This document shows, one piece after another, positions 1 to 7,782 of a DNA stretch of 64,000 nucleotides (position 1 is its first letter; each line of letters starts with the position of its first letter). The translations under genes were made by a program, and so were the position numbers. Origin of the DNA: Streptomyces sp. NRRL S-244 (GTDB lineage Bacteria > Actinomycetota > Actinomycetes > Streptomycetales > Streptomycetaceae); NCBI RefSeq assembly GCF_000717915.1, contig NZ_JOCX01000021.1, positions 94,223 through 158,222 on the forward strand, given 5' to 3'. The notes beneath the pieces are model-generated. The model saw only the letters and a program-made list of their open reading frames with translations. It had not been told where the DNA came from and searched no databases.

Positions 1-158
1 GCCGCGCCGTCGAGGGCGTCGACCGGGCGCAGCTCCGCCACCTCGGCGATGCCGGCATTGCCGGGAGCGCAGTACAGCGCGTTGACGTCGGGGTCGAGGG
101 ACAGAGAGCGGCACAGGGCATGTTCGCGGGCGCCGCCGCCGATGACGAGGACCTTCAC
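1..158 (-). CDS. purD: Phosphoribosylamine-glycine ligase, N-terminal fragment (cut by window edge)
   Basis: PurD joins phosphoribosylamine and glycine with ATP in the second step of purine synthesis. Only the first ~52 codons lie in the window; the gene runs off the left edge. Translation from the GTG at 158 gives VKVLVIGGGAREHALCRSL, followed by a segment with APGNAGIA, the N-terminal ATP-grasp pre-domain signature of PurD. An ATG five bases upstream (161-163) is excluded because it meets a stop after two codons. The gene lies downstream of dnaX on the same strand with a 60-bp gap, the order I recall for Streptomyces chromosomes. Confidence 0.9.
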   Translation of the reverse strand, partial: MKVLVIGGGAREHALCRSLSLDPDVNALYCAPGNAGIAEVAELRPVDALDGA

Positions 159-218
159 GCCATGCAGCCTAGCCCGCGCGGCGCGATGCCCTTCGTGCGG
201 CCACCCAATGAGACGGCC

Positions 219-2495
219 CTACTCGTTTGTGTATTCCTCTATGACGGTGGCTCCGAGCTCGCGCACGATGAGGTCGTGTCCGGTCAGGGCGCTGTCGACC
301 AGGTCCGGATCGTCCTCTTCCGGTACGTCGTCCTCGGGCGCGACCGGCGGCGGTGCCTGCCGTACGGGGGGCTGCGGCCCGGAACCGCCCTGCTGGGCCG
401 GGGGCTGCGGCGGCTGGTACGGCTGCTGCTGCGGGGCGGGACCCGGCTGCTGGGCGGGGGCCGGCGCGGCGGGCGGCGGGTTGTAGGCGGGGGCGGCCGG
501 GGCGGAGTACGAGGACGGGGCCGAGGCGGCTGCGGGCTGGCCGCCGCCCCCGCCCACCACGGCGTCGATCTTCCAGTTGACCTGGAACTGCTCGGCGAGG
601 ACCGCCTTGAGCACGTCCTCGCTGCCGCTGCTCGCGAAGTTGTCGCGGGCTCCGGGGTTGGGGAAGCCCAGCTGGAGCGTCGTCCCGTCGAAGCCGGTGA
701 CCTGGGCGTTCTGGCTGAGCAGGATCCAGGTGAAGCGGCGGCGGTTCTTGACGGCCTCGAGGATGCCGGGCCACATCGCCTGGACCTGCCCGGCGCCGGC
801 GGCCATGCCGGGCGAGGGGGCGGCGGCGGGAGCGGCTGCGGCCGGGGCCGCGGGGGCCGGGGCGGCCGGAGCCGGGGCAGCGGCCGCGGGCTGGCCCGAA
901 CCGGGCGCGGCGGCGCTCGGCCAGGCACCGGCGGCGGGTGCGGAGGCGGAGGCGGGGGTGGGGGCTGGGGCGGCCGAAGCGGGGGCAGCGGCTCCGGGCC
1001 AGGCGCCGGGAGCGGCTCCGCCGCCGGGCTGCGCGGCCCCGGGCCACGCCCCGGGCGCGGCGGCGGGGGCCTGCGCGGGAGCGGGGGCCGGAGTCGGAGT
1101 CGGAGCGGGGGCCGGAGTCGGAGCGGGGGCCTGGACCGGAGCCGGGGCCGGAGCGGCCGCGGGAGCCGGCTCGGGAGCCCGTACGGCGGCAGCGGCGGCC
1201 CGCGCGGCGGCGACGGCCTCGCCGGGGCCGGCCGGGGCCATGCCGTGGGCCTCGGGCCCGGGCACGTAGCCCATGGCGGGCCCGCCGGCCGGGGCGCCGG
1301 CCATGCCCGCGGCACCGGCACCGGCACCGGCGGTGAACCCGCTCCGCTCCAGCCGGTCGAGCCGGGCCTGGAAGGACCGCTCGTCGTCGAAGGCGGCGGG
1401 CAGCAGCACCCGGGCGCAGATCAGCTCCAGCTGGAGCCGCGGCGAGGTCGCCCCGCGCATCTCGGTGAGCCCGGTGTTGACCAGGTCGGCGGCGCGGCTC
1501 AGCTCGGCGGCCCCGAACACCGACGCCTGGGCCTGCATCCGCTCGACGACATCGGCGGGGGCGTCGATGAGCCCCTTCTCCCCGGCGTCGGGCACGGCGG
1601 CCAGGATCACCAGGTCCCGCAGCCGCTCCAGCAGGTCGGCGACGAACCGGCGCGGGTCGTTGCCGCCCTCGACCACCCGGTCGACGACCTCGAAGGCGGC
1701 CGCCCCGTCCCCGGCGGCGAAGGCGTCGACGACGGAGTCGAGCAGCGACCCGTCGGTGTACCCGAGCAGAGAGGTGGCCATGGCATACGTCACACCCTCC
1801 TCACCGGCACCGGCGAGGAGCTGGTCCATGACGGACATGGAGTCACGCACGGATCCGGCGCCGGCCCGCACGACGAGCGGCAGCACGCCGTCCTCGACCT
1901 TGGCCCCCTCGCGCCCGCAGACCTCGCCCAGGTATTCGCGCAGCGTCCCGGGCGGCACGAGCCGGAACGGATAGTGGTGCGTACGGGACCGGATCGTCCC
2001 GATGACCTTCTCGGGCTCGGTCGTCGCGAAAATGAACTTGAGGTGCTCCGGCGGCTCCTCGACCACCTTCAGCAGGGCGTTGAAGCCCGCCGAGGTGACC
2101 ATGTGGGCCTCGTCGATGATGTAGATCTTGTACCGGCTGGAGGCGGGCCCGAAGAAGGCCTTCTCCCGCAGGTCACGGGCGTCGTCCACGCCACCGTGCG
2201 AGGCGGCGTCGATCTCGATGACGTCGATCGATCCCGGCCCGTTGCGCGCCAGGTCCTTGCAGGACTGGCACTCGCCGCAGGGCTCGGGAGTGGGACCCTG
2301 CTCACAGTTCAGGCACCGCGCCAGGATGCGCGCACTGGTGGTCTTGCCACAGCCTCGTGGCCCACTGAACAGGTACGCGTGATTGACCCGGTTGTTCCGC
2401 AGGGCCTGCATCAGGGGGACAGTGACATGCTCCTGCCCGATGACCTCGGCGAACGACTCGGGGCGGTAGCGGCGGTACAGCGCAAGGGACGACAC
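219..2495 (-). CDS. dnaX: DNA polymerase III subunit gamma/tau (clamp loader ATPase)
   Basis: Motor subunit of the clamp loader that places the beta sliding clamp on primed DNA; 758-759 aa. The start is the GTG at 2495 (VSSLALYRRYRPESF), which matches the conserved DnaX N-terminus; the open frame extends further upstream but runs into the SRP RNA gene. Visible motifs are Walker A GPRGCGKTTSA, a Cys4 zinc module (C-x8-C-x2-C-x2-C around CEQGPTPEPCGECQSC), Walker B IIDEAHM and sensor I TIRSRTHHYPF. After about residue 400 comes a ~170-aa Ala/Pro-rich linker, then a folded C-terminal tau-like domain (QAMWPGILEAVKNRRRFTWILLSQ) and an acidic tail. The linker length is typical of actinobacterial DnaX. 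I saw no slippery sequence for gamma production. Confidence 0.95.
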   Translation of the reverse strand: MSSLALYRRYRPESFAEVIGQEHVTVPLMQALRNNRVNHAYLFSGPRGCGKTTSARILARCLNCEQGPTPEPCGECQSCKDLARNGPGSIDVIEIDAASHGGVDDARDLREKAFFGPASSRYKIYIIDEAHMVTSAGFNALLKVVEEPPEHLKFIFATTEPEKVIGTIRSRTHHYPFRLVPPGTLREYLGEVCGREGAKVEDGVLPLVVRAGAGSVRDSMSVMDQLLAGAGEEGVTYAMATSLLGYTDGSLLDSVVDAFAAGDGAAAFEVVDRVVEGGNDPRRFVADLLERLRDLVILAAVPDAGEKGLIDAPADVVERMQAQASVFGAAELSRAADLVNTGLTEMRGATSPRLQLELICARVLLPAAFDDERSFQARLDRLERSGFTAGAGAGAAGMAGAPAGGPAMGYVPGPEAHGMAPAGPGEAVAAARAAAAAVRAPEPAPAAAPAPAPVQAPAPTPAPAPTPTPAPAPAQAPAAAPGAWPGAAQPGGGAAPGAWPGAAAPASAAPAPTPASASAPAAGAWPSAAAPGSGQPAAAAPAPAAPAPAAPAAAAPAAAPSPGMAAGAGQVQAMWPGILEAVKNRRRFTWILLSQNAQVTGFDGTTLQLGFPNPGARDNFASSGSEDVLKAVLAEQFQVNWKIDAVVGGGGGQPAAASAPSSYSAPAAPAYNPPPAAPAPAQQPGPAPQQQPYQPPQPPAQQGGSGPQPPVRQAPPPVAPEDDVPEEDDPDLVDSALTGHDLIVRELGATVIEEYTNE

Positions 2496-2570
2496 GTCTA
2501 CGAGGTTATCCGGGCCCACCGACAAAGACGTCCCGCCGACGGCCCCGCAGGCCGCCCCGGAACGCAAAGC

Positions 2571-2656
2571 GCCCCCCACGCACCCGCCAGAGCCCACTTA
2601 CCCTTGCTGCCTTCCGGCCCTGGGGGAGTTGGGTGAGATAGCGCCACGTGAGGGGC
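2571..2656 (-). ncRNA. ffs: Small bacterial signal recognition particle RNA (4.5S type)
   Basis: Read on the minus strand, the segment holds the SRP helix-8 hallmark GGGCCGGAAGGCAGCAAGGG, with the GGAA tetraloop region and the purine-rich asymmetric loop that bind Ffh. The proposed ends GCCCCTCACG (2656-2647) and CGTGGGGGGC (2580-2571) can form ten consecutive pairs including one G-U, which closes a single long hairpin. The gene sits directly upstream of dnaX, its usual place in Streptomyces. The true transcript may extend a few bases beyond these paired ends. Confidence 0.9.
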
Positions 2657-2791
2657 TGGGCCCCACCCTAGCGGATGAAAGCCCCCGGAATCGACCCTGC
2701 CCCCGCCCCGGATCCGACCGGCCGACCGCCCGGATCCTCCACCGGCGATCACGTTCGCGAGCACCCCTCAACGTCTTGTATTGTTTGCCGC

Positions 2792-2876
2792 GGAGGATTC
2801 GCCTAGTGGCCTAGGGCGCACGCTTGGAAAGCGTGTTGGGGGCAACCCCTCACGAGTTCGAATCTCGTATCCTCCG
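2792..2876 (+). tRNA. tRNA-Ser, anticodon GGA
   Basis: An 85-nt class II tRNA. The acceptor strands GGAGGAT (2792-2798) and ATCCTCC (2869-2875) pair perfectly, with G as discriminator. The anticodon loop reads CTTGGAAAG (anticodon GGA), a long variable arm follows, and the T loop contains GTTCGAATC. CCA is not encoded. A possible -10 box TATTGT lies at 2779-2784. It is the last backbone gene before the biosynthetic region. Confidence 0.95.
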
Positions 2877-2895
2877 CACTCGCCCGCCAGGGCAA

Positions 2896-2932
2896 ACGAA
2901 GGACCCGACCGCTCAGCGGCCGGGTCCTTCGT
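2896..2932 (+). terminator. Hairpin terminator of tRNA-Ser(GGA)
   Basis: ACGAAGGACCCG and CGGGTCCTTCGT form a perfect 12-bp outer stem, with a second CCGCT/GCGG inner stem. It starts 20 bp past the tRNA end. No long T tract follows, as is usual in Streptomyces. Confidence 0.75.
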
Positions 2933-3087
2933 CGTTCCGTGATCGCAGTCCCGGGGTGGCTGCTGCGGCGGACCGCTCGACGTGTGTGATCCACGTCGCA
3001 CGCCGCCTCCCGCGTCATCACGGCCGGAACATGACCCGGCCGCCGGACGCCCTCGGACTCACGTGATCATTCCGCGCACGCGTGTCG

Positions 3088-3114
3088 GAGCCCCGGGCCG
3101 GCGGCCCGGGGCTC
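3088..3114 (-). terminator. Terminator hairpin downstream of the dimethylarginine hydrolase-like gene
   Basis: GAGCCCCGGGCC / GGCCCGGGGCTC form a perfect 12-bp stem with a 3-nt loop. It ends 15 bp beyond the stop codon of the minus-strand gene at 3129-3965 and sits between it and the plus-strand tRNA unit. Confidence 0.7.
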
Positions 3115-3128
3115 CTGCACCGTTCGGG

Positions 3129-3965
3129 TCAGCGAAGTTCGAGCGTGCAGCACTTGACGCTGCCGCCGGCCTTGAGGAGTTCGGTGAGGTCGACTCCGAT
3201 CGGCTCGAATCCGCGTTCCCTCAGGCGCTGCTTGAGGTGCACGGCGGCGTCCGGGAGAAGGACGTGGCGGCCGTCGGACAGCGCATTGAGGCCGAAGACC
3301 TCGGCGTCCTCGGCCGTCGCGAGGATGGCGTCGGGGAACAGCTCGCGCAGGACGCTCCGGCTGCCAGGGGTGAACGCCTCGGGGTAGTACATGATCTCGG
3401 TGTCGGAGAGCACGGCCAGTGCCGTGTCCAGGTGGTAGAAATCGGGGTTCACCAGCGTCAGCCCGATCACCGGAAGCCCGAAGAACTCCTGGGCCTCGGC
3501 GTGCGAGCGGGGGTCGGTCCGGAAGCCGGTGCCGGCCAGCACCATGCGCCCGACCAGCAGGTAGTCGCCTTCACCTTCGTTGATGTGTTCGGGCCAGTGG
3601 ACGTCGCCGTAGCCGTGCTCAACGAACCAGGACAGGTATGCCGGGCCTTCCGCGGTGCGCTCCACGTGCCGGAACCTGGCCCCGAGCACGCGGCCGTCGA
3701 TCACGGTTGCACCGTTCGCCGCGAACACCATGTCGGGGAGACCGGGAAGCGGATCGATCACCTCGACGGTGTGGCCCAGGCTCTCGTAGAGGTTCTTGAG
3801 TTCCGACCACTGGGCGAGGGCGAGCGAACCGTCCACCGGCTTGGCCGGGTCCATCCACGGGTTGATCGAGTACGTCACGTGGAAATGCTGGGGCGGGCAC
3901 ATCAGGAAGCGCCGGGGGGTGGCCGTCCGGGTCTGAGGCGTGTCGGTGGTCGGCAAAGGGGTCAT
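3129..3965 (-). CDS. Dimethylarginine dimethylaminohydrolase-type (arginine deiminase superfamily) enzyme
   Basis: Predicted cytosolic hydrolase that attacks the guanidino carbon of (methyl)arginine to give citrulline; 278 aa, the normal family length. Visible family motifs are LPDMVFAANGATV (the Asp that holds the guanidinium), NEGEGD, FYHLDTALAVL (catalytic His) and GGSVKCCTLEL near the C-terminus (catalytic Cys). The start is the ATG at 3965. The gene is flanked by terminator hairpins at 3088-3114 and 4104-4130, so it is probably transcribed alone. Similar genes occur in many Streptomyces genomes outside clusters, so its membership in the biosynthetic cluster is uncertain. It could supply citrulline or act on a guanidino intermediate. 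Confidence 0.8.
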   Translation of the reverse strand: MTPLPTTDTPQTRTATPRRFLMCPPQHFHVTYSINPWMDPAKPVDGSLALAQWSELKNLYESLGHTVEVIDPLPGLPDMVFAANGATVIDGRVLGARFRHVERTAEGPAYLSWFVEHGYGDVHWPEHINEGEGDYLLVGRMVLAGTGFRTDPRSHAEAQEFFGLPVIGLTLVNPDFYHLDTALAVLSDTEIMYYPEAFTPGSRSVLRELFPDAILATAEDAEVFGLNALSDGRHVLLPDAAVHLKQRLRERGFEPIGVDLTELLKAGGSVKCCTLELR

Positions 3966-4103
3966 CTCGCTCTTCGAAGTGGCGCGCCGGGCGCAGGGGC
4001 GCTGCTCCGCGGCAGGTGAGTGGGGTGCAGGGGGCGGAGAGACGCGGCCGGTCCGAGCTCCTTGCCGGAGAGGACGTGGTGCCCACTCGTCCGACGGCGA
4101 ACC

Positions 4104-4130
4104 AGGCGGCGGCGGTCAGGGCCGCCGCCT
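4104..4130 (-). terminator. Terminator hairpin after ATP-grasp gene 1
   Basis: AGGCGGCGGC / GCCGCCGCCT form a perfect 10-bp stem with a 7-nt loop, 22 bp past the stop of the minus-strand ATP-grasp gene (4152). It separates that gene from the hydrolase gene downstream. Confidence 0.6.
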
Positions 4131-4151
4131 CGTCCGGAGGGCGCGCGGTCG

Positions 4152-5468
4152 TCAGCCGTCCTCGCGCTGGTAGGTCGCCATGAGCCGGGTGTCGTACCCG
4201 AGGGCGGACTGCATCCTGTGCAGCTCCCTGCGCTTCGTGGTGGCCGGGATGACCGTGATGCGGTCGGCGAACCAGGCCAGGACCTCTTCCGACCGCTTGT
4301 GGAACTCCTCGAGCGTCCCGGTCGTGATCACGACCTCGCCGATGCGCTTGGTGGTGTCGGAGTTCGCGGGCAGCGAAGCCCCCACCAAGTGGCCGAGCAG
4401 CACGTACTCGACGTTGGGAAGGCTCATGACCTCGTCGTGCGACGGTACGCCGAAGAGCAGGCCCGGGGACGTCGTGATGTACGTACCGCCCACGATCCCG
4501 GGGCGCTCCCTGACCGTCACGTCCGGTGCTTCACCGAGCGCCAGCGACAGCGCGGCATCGCCGAGGTCGACGCCGAACTTGCACTCGACCTGCTCCTGCA
4601 CGAAACCGCCTCGTCGCGCGGCACACTCGCTGAAGACCACCTCGCCCTCGTGGTGGAACAGCTCCATGTGGAAGATGCCGTCCGTCAGGTCGAGCGCCTC
4701 CAGCGCCGCGCGGACCACCGGCTCCGCCAGCCGGAACGCCCATTCCTCCGTCGCGGGGTCGAACCGGCGGTCCTGCATCGTCGCCTGCGACTCGACCACG
4801 CTCAGACAGGTGTGGGTGTACTCCGCGACGGACAGGAAGCGGACCTCTCCGTCGTGGATGACACCGTCGACCATCCACTCGTCACCCTGCTGGAACTCCT
4901 CCACCACGAAGGTGCGCGCGGAGCCCGCCTCCGACCGGAAACGGCGCACGGTCTTGTGCAGCTCGTCCGTACTGCGCACCGTGGCCGTCTGCCGTGTCGC
5001 GGCTCCGGTGACGGGCTTGATGACGCCCGCCTCGAAGGGCAGCTCGGGGAGCTCGTCGTCGTGGATGTCCTCCAGGACGAAGGACCGGGCGGTGGCGATG
5101 CCCCGGGCCCGCACGGCCTCCTTCTGGAGGAACTTGTCGCGGAAGCGGAGCGCCACGGCCGGCGGGATCCCCGGACAGCCGAGGGCCTGCGCGAGGACGG
5201 CGACGTTGATGAGCGCGTACTCGTTCGTGGTGGTCACGGAGGCGAAGCGTTCCTCGCCGAGGCCGGCCCGGGTGAGTGCGGTCAGCACCGCCTCGGCACT
5301 GCACTCGTCCTCCACGAAGACGGCAGTGACGCAGTCCGGGAGGTCCGGGATCCCGCTGTCCCTCCAGTACGGTCCGTAGACGACGACGGCGGGGATGCCG
5401 CGCCTGGCGCAGGCTCGCAGAACGTAGCGGTCGACCCCGACGAACAGGGGGCGTGGGCGCGAGGTCAT
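4152..5468 (-). CDS. ATP-grasp carboxylate-amine ligase (first of two in the cluster)
   Basis: A 438-aa protein of the ATP-grasp superfamily, which activates a carboxylate as acyl phosphate and couples it to an amine. The layout fits: an N-terminal pre-ATP-grasp domain (MTSRPRPLFVGVDRYVLRAC), a central nucleotide-binding part with RFRDKFLQKEAVRARGI and a VIKPVTGAA Lys-containing strand, VVEEFQQGDEWMVDGVIHDG, and a metal-binding strand with MELFHHEGEVVFSECAARRG (E and E/R positions). Family members in biosynthetic clusters make peptide or amide bonds on amino acids. The start ATG at 5468 follows a 624-bp divergent intergenic region. The substrate cannot be read from sequence. Confidence 0.75.
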   Translation of the reverse strand: MTSRPRPLFVGVDRYVLRACARRGIPAVVVYGPYWRDSGIPDLPDCVTAVFVEDECSAEAVLTALTRAGLGEERFASVTTTNEYALINVAVLAQALGCPGIPPAVALRFRDKFLQKEAVRARGIATARSFVLEDIHDDELPELPFEAGVIKPVTGAATRQTATVRSTDELHKTVRRFRSEAGSARTFVVEEFQQGDEWMVDGVIHDGEVRFLSVAEYTHTCLSVVESQATMQDRRFDPATEEWAFRLAEPVVRAALEALDLTDGIFHMELFHHEGEVVFSECAARRGGFVQEQVECKFGVDLGDAALSLALGEAPDVTVRERPGIVGGTYITTSPGLLFGVPSHDEVMSLPNVEYVLLGHLVGASLPANSDTTKRIGEVVITTGTLEEFHKRSEEVLAWFADRITVIPATTKRRELHRMQSALGYDTRLMATYQREDG

Positions 5469-6092
5469 GATGTCGAACCTTCCAGTGCGGCGTCGGCCGG
5501 AGACGGGCTCTGGTCAGGGCGGCGCCGGTTCGAGCTCCCCGTCGGAGCCTTCAGTCCCGGCGGGGAGGCAGTGCCCGCCATGAAGGCCCGGGGCGACTGA
5601 AGCCCGGCGACCCGGATGAGGAAGGGCCCGCGCCTCGGCGACGCCCGGGAATCCCCATTCCCGGGTAACCCTCGATTTCACCCTCAAGTCCCTGGCATTT
5701 ATACGGCCATAGGTCTAATGGGTTGCTAGCTAACACCATGATCACAGCGCGAGCGCCACACATCCCCTGTGATGATCATCACAGGGGAGCGGGGTTGGAA
5801 TCGACTCAACGAGCAGTGCAGTCTCATGATTTACCGCAGTCGGGCGGAGCGGGACGGTCCGGCTTTTATTTCTGCTTCCGGGTGCATTCCCGTGATGGTG
5901 TTGGCGCCGTGATACCGGCCGCAATGTTCTGATGTGTCGTCAATCATCCGCCCGTCGGAGCGAATTCATTGACCGATGGCTGCGGCGGTCGTGCGGCCTC
6001 CGAACTTTCCGCACCCGGTGGGCCGGCATCGTCCGAAGTGCCCCGGATTCCCGCCACGTTGAAGCCACGAAGAAGAAGGAAGCGTACCTGCC
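5469..6092. promoter_or_regulatory. 624-bp divergent intergenic region
   Basis: No credible gene. It separates the minus-strand ATP-grasp gene from the plus-strand F420/flavin gene pair and is locally more AT-rich (about 5650-5960), as expected for promoters. It contains TATA-like stretches near 5698-5715 and a perfect 24-bp palindrome listed separately. A TTGACC box at about 5970-5975 could be a -35 element for the rightward genes, but I see no matching -10. Confidence 0.5.
5764..5787. promoter_or_regulatory. Perfect 24-bp palindrome with CRP-type core TGTGA-N6-TCACA
   Basis: The 24 bases form an exact palindrome whose inner 16 bases are TGTGATGATCATCACA, flanked by CCCC and GGGG. The core matches the half-site spacing of the CRP/FNR family (TGTGA-N6-TCACA). 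Streptomyces Crp is known to bind related GTG-N6-GNCAC sites near antibiotic genes. It lies almost exactly midway between the two divergent start codons (about 295 and 305 bp away), so it is more likely a regulator-binding site than a terminator. Which regulator binds is inference. Confidence 0.55.
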
Positions 6093-6542
6093 GTGACCGC
6101 ACCGGACCCGTTCGCCACCGCCGCCACCGACAGCCGCGTCAACGGGATCGCCAACCACGCCCGCCAGTACGCCGCCACCGCCGGAGCCGAAGGCCACGAT
6201 TGGAACGGCGCCGAGACCCTGCTGCTGACCACCATCGGCCGCCGCAGCGGTCTGCCGCGCCGCACCGTCGTCATCTACGGCCGCCACCAGGACGCCTACG
6301 TCGTCGTCGCCTCCAATCTCGGCGCCGACAACCACCCGGACTGGTACCTCAACCTCCAGCAGCACGACACGGCCCTCATCCAGGTCCGCGACCAGCAGTT
6401 CACCGTGCAGGCCCACACCGCCACCGGCGAGGAGCACGCGCTCCTGTGGAAGCTGATGACCGGCGTGTGGCCCGCGTACGACACGTACCAGCAGTCGACC
6501 CAGCGCCCGATCCCGACCGTCATCCTCCGGCCGCAGTCCTGA
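6093..6542 (+). CDS. Deazaflavin (F420)-dependent nitroreductase/oxidoreductase family protein
   Basis: 149 aa, GTG start at 6093. It resembles the small split-barrel Ddn/FDOR family (nitroreductase family deazaflavin-dependent oxidoreductase): LLLTTIGRRSGLPRRTVVIYG, followed by YVVVASNLGADNHPDWYLNLQ and a C-terminal LWKLMTGVWPAYDTYQQST segment, all characteristic of that family. Members use reduced F420 for hydride transfer, often in tailoring steps. A 47-bp gap separates it from the flavin oxygenase gene, so the two are probably co-transcribed. The substrate is unknown. Confidence 0.8.
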   Translation: MTAPDPFATAATDSRVNGIANHARQYAATAGAEGHDWNGAETLLLTTIGRRSGLPRRTVVIYGRHQDAYVVVASNLGADNHPDWYLNLQQHDTALIQVRDQQFTVQAHTATGEEHALLWKLMTGVWPAYDTYQQSTQRPIPTVILRPQS

Positions 6543-6589
6543 CCTCGCCCCGTGTGCACAGCCACCCGAACCCCTCCAGGCCGGCTCAC

Positions 6590-7702
6590 ATGACGTTCAC
6601 CCCCTCCACGCCGGTGCTCGACGTCGAGGCTGCCGTGCTGTCCGCCGCCGAGCACGCCCCCCATACCGACAGGGCGGGCCGGCTGCCCGACGCCGTCGCC
6701 GAGGCCCTCACCGGAACCGGGCTGCTCGCCCACTTCGTGCCCCGAGCCTTCGGCGGCGCCGCGGGACGGTTCGAGGACTGCCTGCCCGCGCTGCTCCGCC
6801 TGGCCGAGGCCGACCCGTCCGCCGGATGGTGCGCCGCGGTCATGACCTCCATGAGCCGGAATGCCGCCTACCTGCCCTCCGCCGGGCAGAAGGCCGTGTG
6901 GGCGCACGGCCCCCACGTGCCCATCGCCGGCACCCTGCAGCCGGCCGGAACCGCCACGCCCGCCCCTGGCGGGTGGGCGCTGTCCGGACGGTGGTCCAAC
7001 TGCAGCGGGGTCCACCATGCCCGGTGGGCCCTGCTGTCCGCCGTGCCCGAGGGCGCCCCCGGCCCGCGGTTCCTGCTCGTGCCCCGCTCGGCGTGGAGCA
7101 CCGAGCCGACCTGGAGCGGCGCGGTCGGCCTACGCGGAACCGGCAGCGACACCCTTGTCCTCGACACTGAGGTGTTCGTCCCCGAGGACCACTCCTTCAG
7201 CCGCGAGCAGCTGTTCACGGCCGCGGACCCGCCCGCGGACGGGGAGTGCTACCGCGTACCGCACGAGGCGATCAGCGGCCTCTTCTTCGCCGTTCCGCTG
7301 CTCGGTGCCGCGCGCGCGGCGCTGGACGCCTGGACCGCCGCCGCGAGCCGGCACCCGTCGGCGGGCTCACTGCGCGACGGCGATGCGGCGCTGGCGACCG
7401 CCTCCGGGAAGATCGACGCCGCGGACCTCCTGCTGCGCCGGGCGGCCCGTACCTGCGACGAGCCCGACGCGCTCACCGCGCTGCTCGCCGCCCGCTGCCG
7501 CCGCGACCACGCCACCGCCGCCGGGCTCCTGAACGAAGCCGTCCAAGCCCTCTTCCAGAGCGCGGGGGTACGGGCCACCAGCGGCACCGGCGCGCTGTCG
7601 CGGCTGTGGCGGGACGCCAGCATGGCGGCGCTCCATCCCGCCCTCGCCGTCCCGCCGGCCGCCCAGGTGTACGCCACGCGCCTGCTGCGGCGCGCCGAGT
7701 AG
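6590..7702 (+). CDS. Acyl-CoA dehydrogenase-fold flavin-dependent oxygenase (group D type)
   Basis: 370 aa, ATG at 6590. The sequence follows the acyl-CoA dehydrogenase fold: an N-terminal helical part (GRLPDAVAEALTGTGLLAHFVPRAFGGAAG), the mid beta segment (PAPGGWALSGRWSNCSG, LRGTGSDTLVLD) and a C-terminal helical bundle. It is close to the HpaB/HsaA/KijD3-like two-component monooxygenases rather than true dehydrogenases (no catalytic Glu with CoA context is obvious). Such enzymes take reduced FMN/FAD from a reductase and hydroxylate carbon or nitrogen. The reductase could be the flavin reductase gene at 26041. It is convergent with the IMP dehydrogenase gene across a shared terminator. Confidence 0.7.
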   Translation: MTFTPSTPVLDVEAAVLSAAEHAPHTDRAGRLPDAVAEALTGTGLLAHFVPRAFGGAAGRFEDCLPALLRLAEADPSAGWCAAVMTSMSRNAAYLPSAGQKAVWAHGPHVPIAGTLQPAGTATPAPGGWALSGRWSNCSGVHHARWALLSAVPEGAPGPRFLLVPRSAWSTEPTWSGAVGLRGTGSDTLVLDTEVFVPEDHSFSREQLFTAADPPADGECYRVPHEAISGLFFAVPLLGAARAALDAWTAAASRHPSAGSLRDGDAALATASGKIDAADLLLRRAARTCDEPDALTALLAARCRRDHATAAGLLNEAVQALFQSAGVRATSGTGALSRLWRDASMAALHPALAVPPAAQVYATRLLRRAE

Positions 7703-7708
7703 ACGGCG

Positions 7709-7754
7709 GACGGCCCCGCGCCTTCGGCACTGAGGCCGAGGGCGCGGGGCCGTC
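7709..7754. terminator. Bidirectional terminator between convergent genes
   Basis: GACGGCCCCGCGCC...GGCGCGGGGCCGTC pairs over 14 bp, continuing with TCGGC/GCCGA around a short loop, immediately after the flavin oxygenase stop and before the stop of the minus-strand IMP dehydrogenase gene. A short tandem repeat of GGTCGTCC (three copies) follows at about 7756-7779. Confidence 0.8.
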
Positions 7755-7782
7755 TGGTCGTCCGGTCGTCCGGTCGTCCGGC

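Noticed and set aside
120..2636. Long plus-strand open frame opposite dnaX (838 codons)
   Set aside because: Shadow of dnaX in GC-rich DNA; its protein is Gly/Arg-rich with no family features, while the minus strand shows all DnaX motifs.
2896..2932. Possible attachment site next to tRNA-Ser
   Set aside because: The sequence is a self-complementary terminator, and no integrase or second copy of the tRNA 3' end was found by eye.
5723..5932. Small open frame in the divergent 5.5-6.1 kb region
   Set aside because: It covers the perfect palindrome and has no ribosome site or recognisable sequence; the region looks regulatory.
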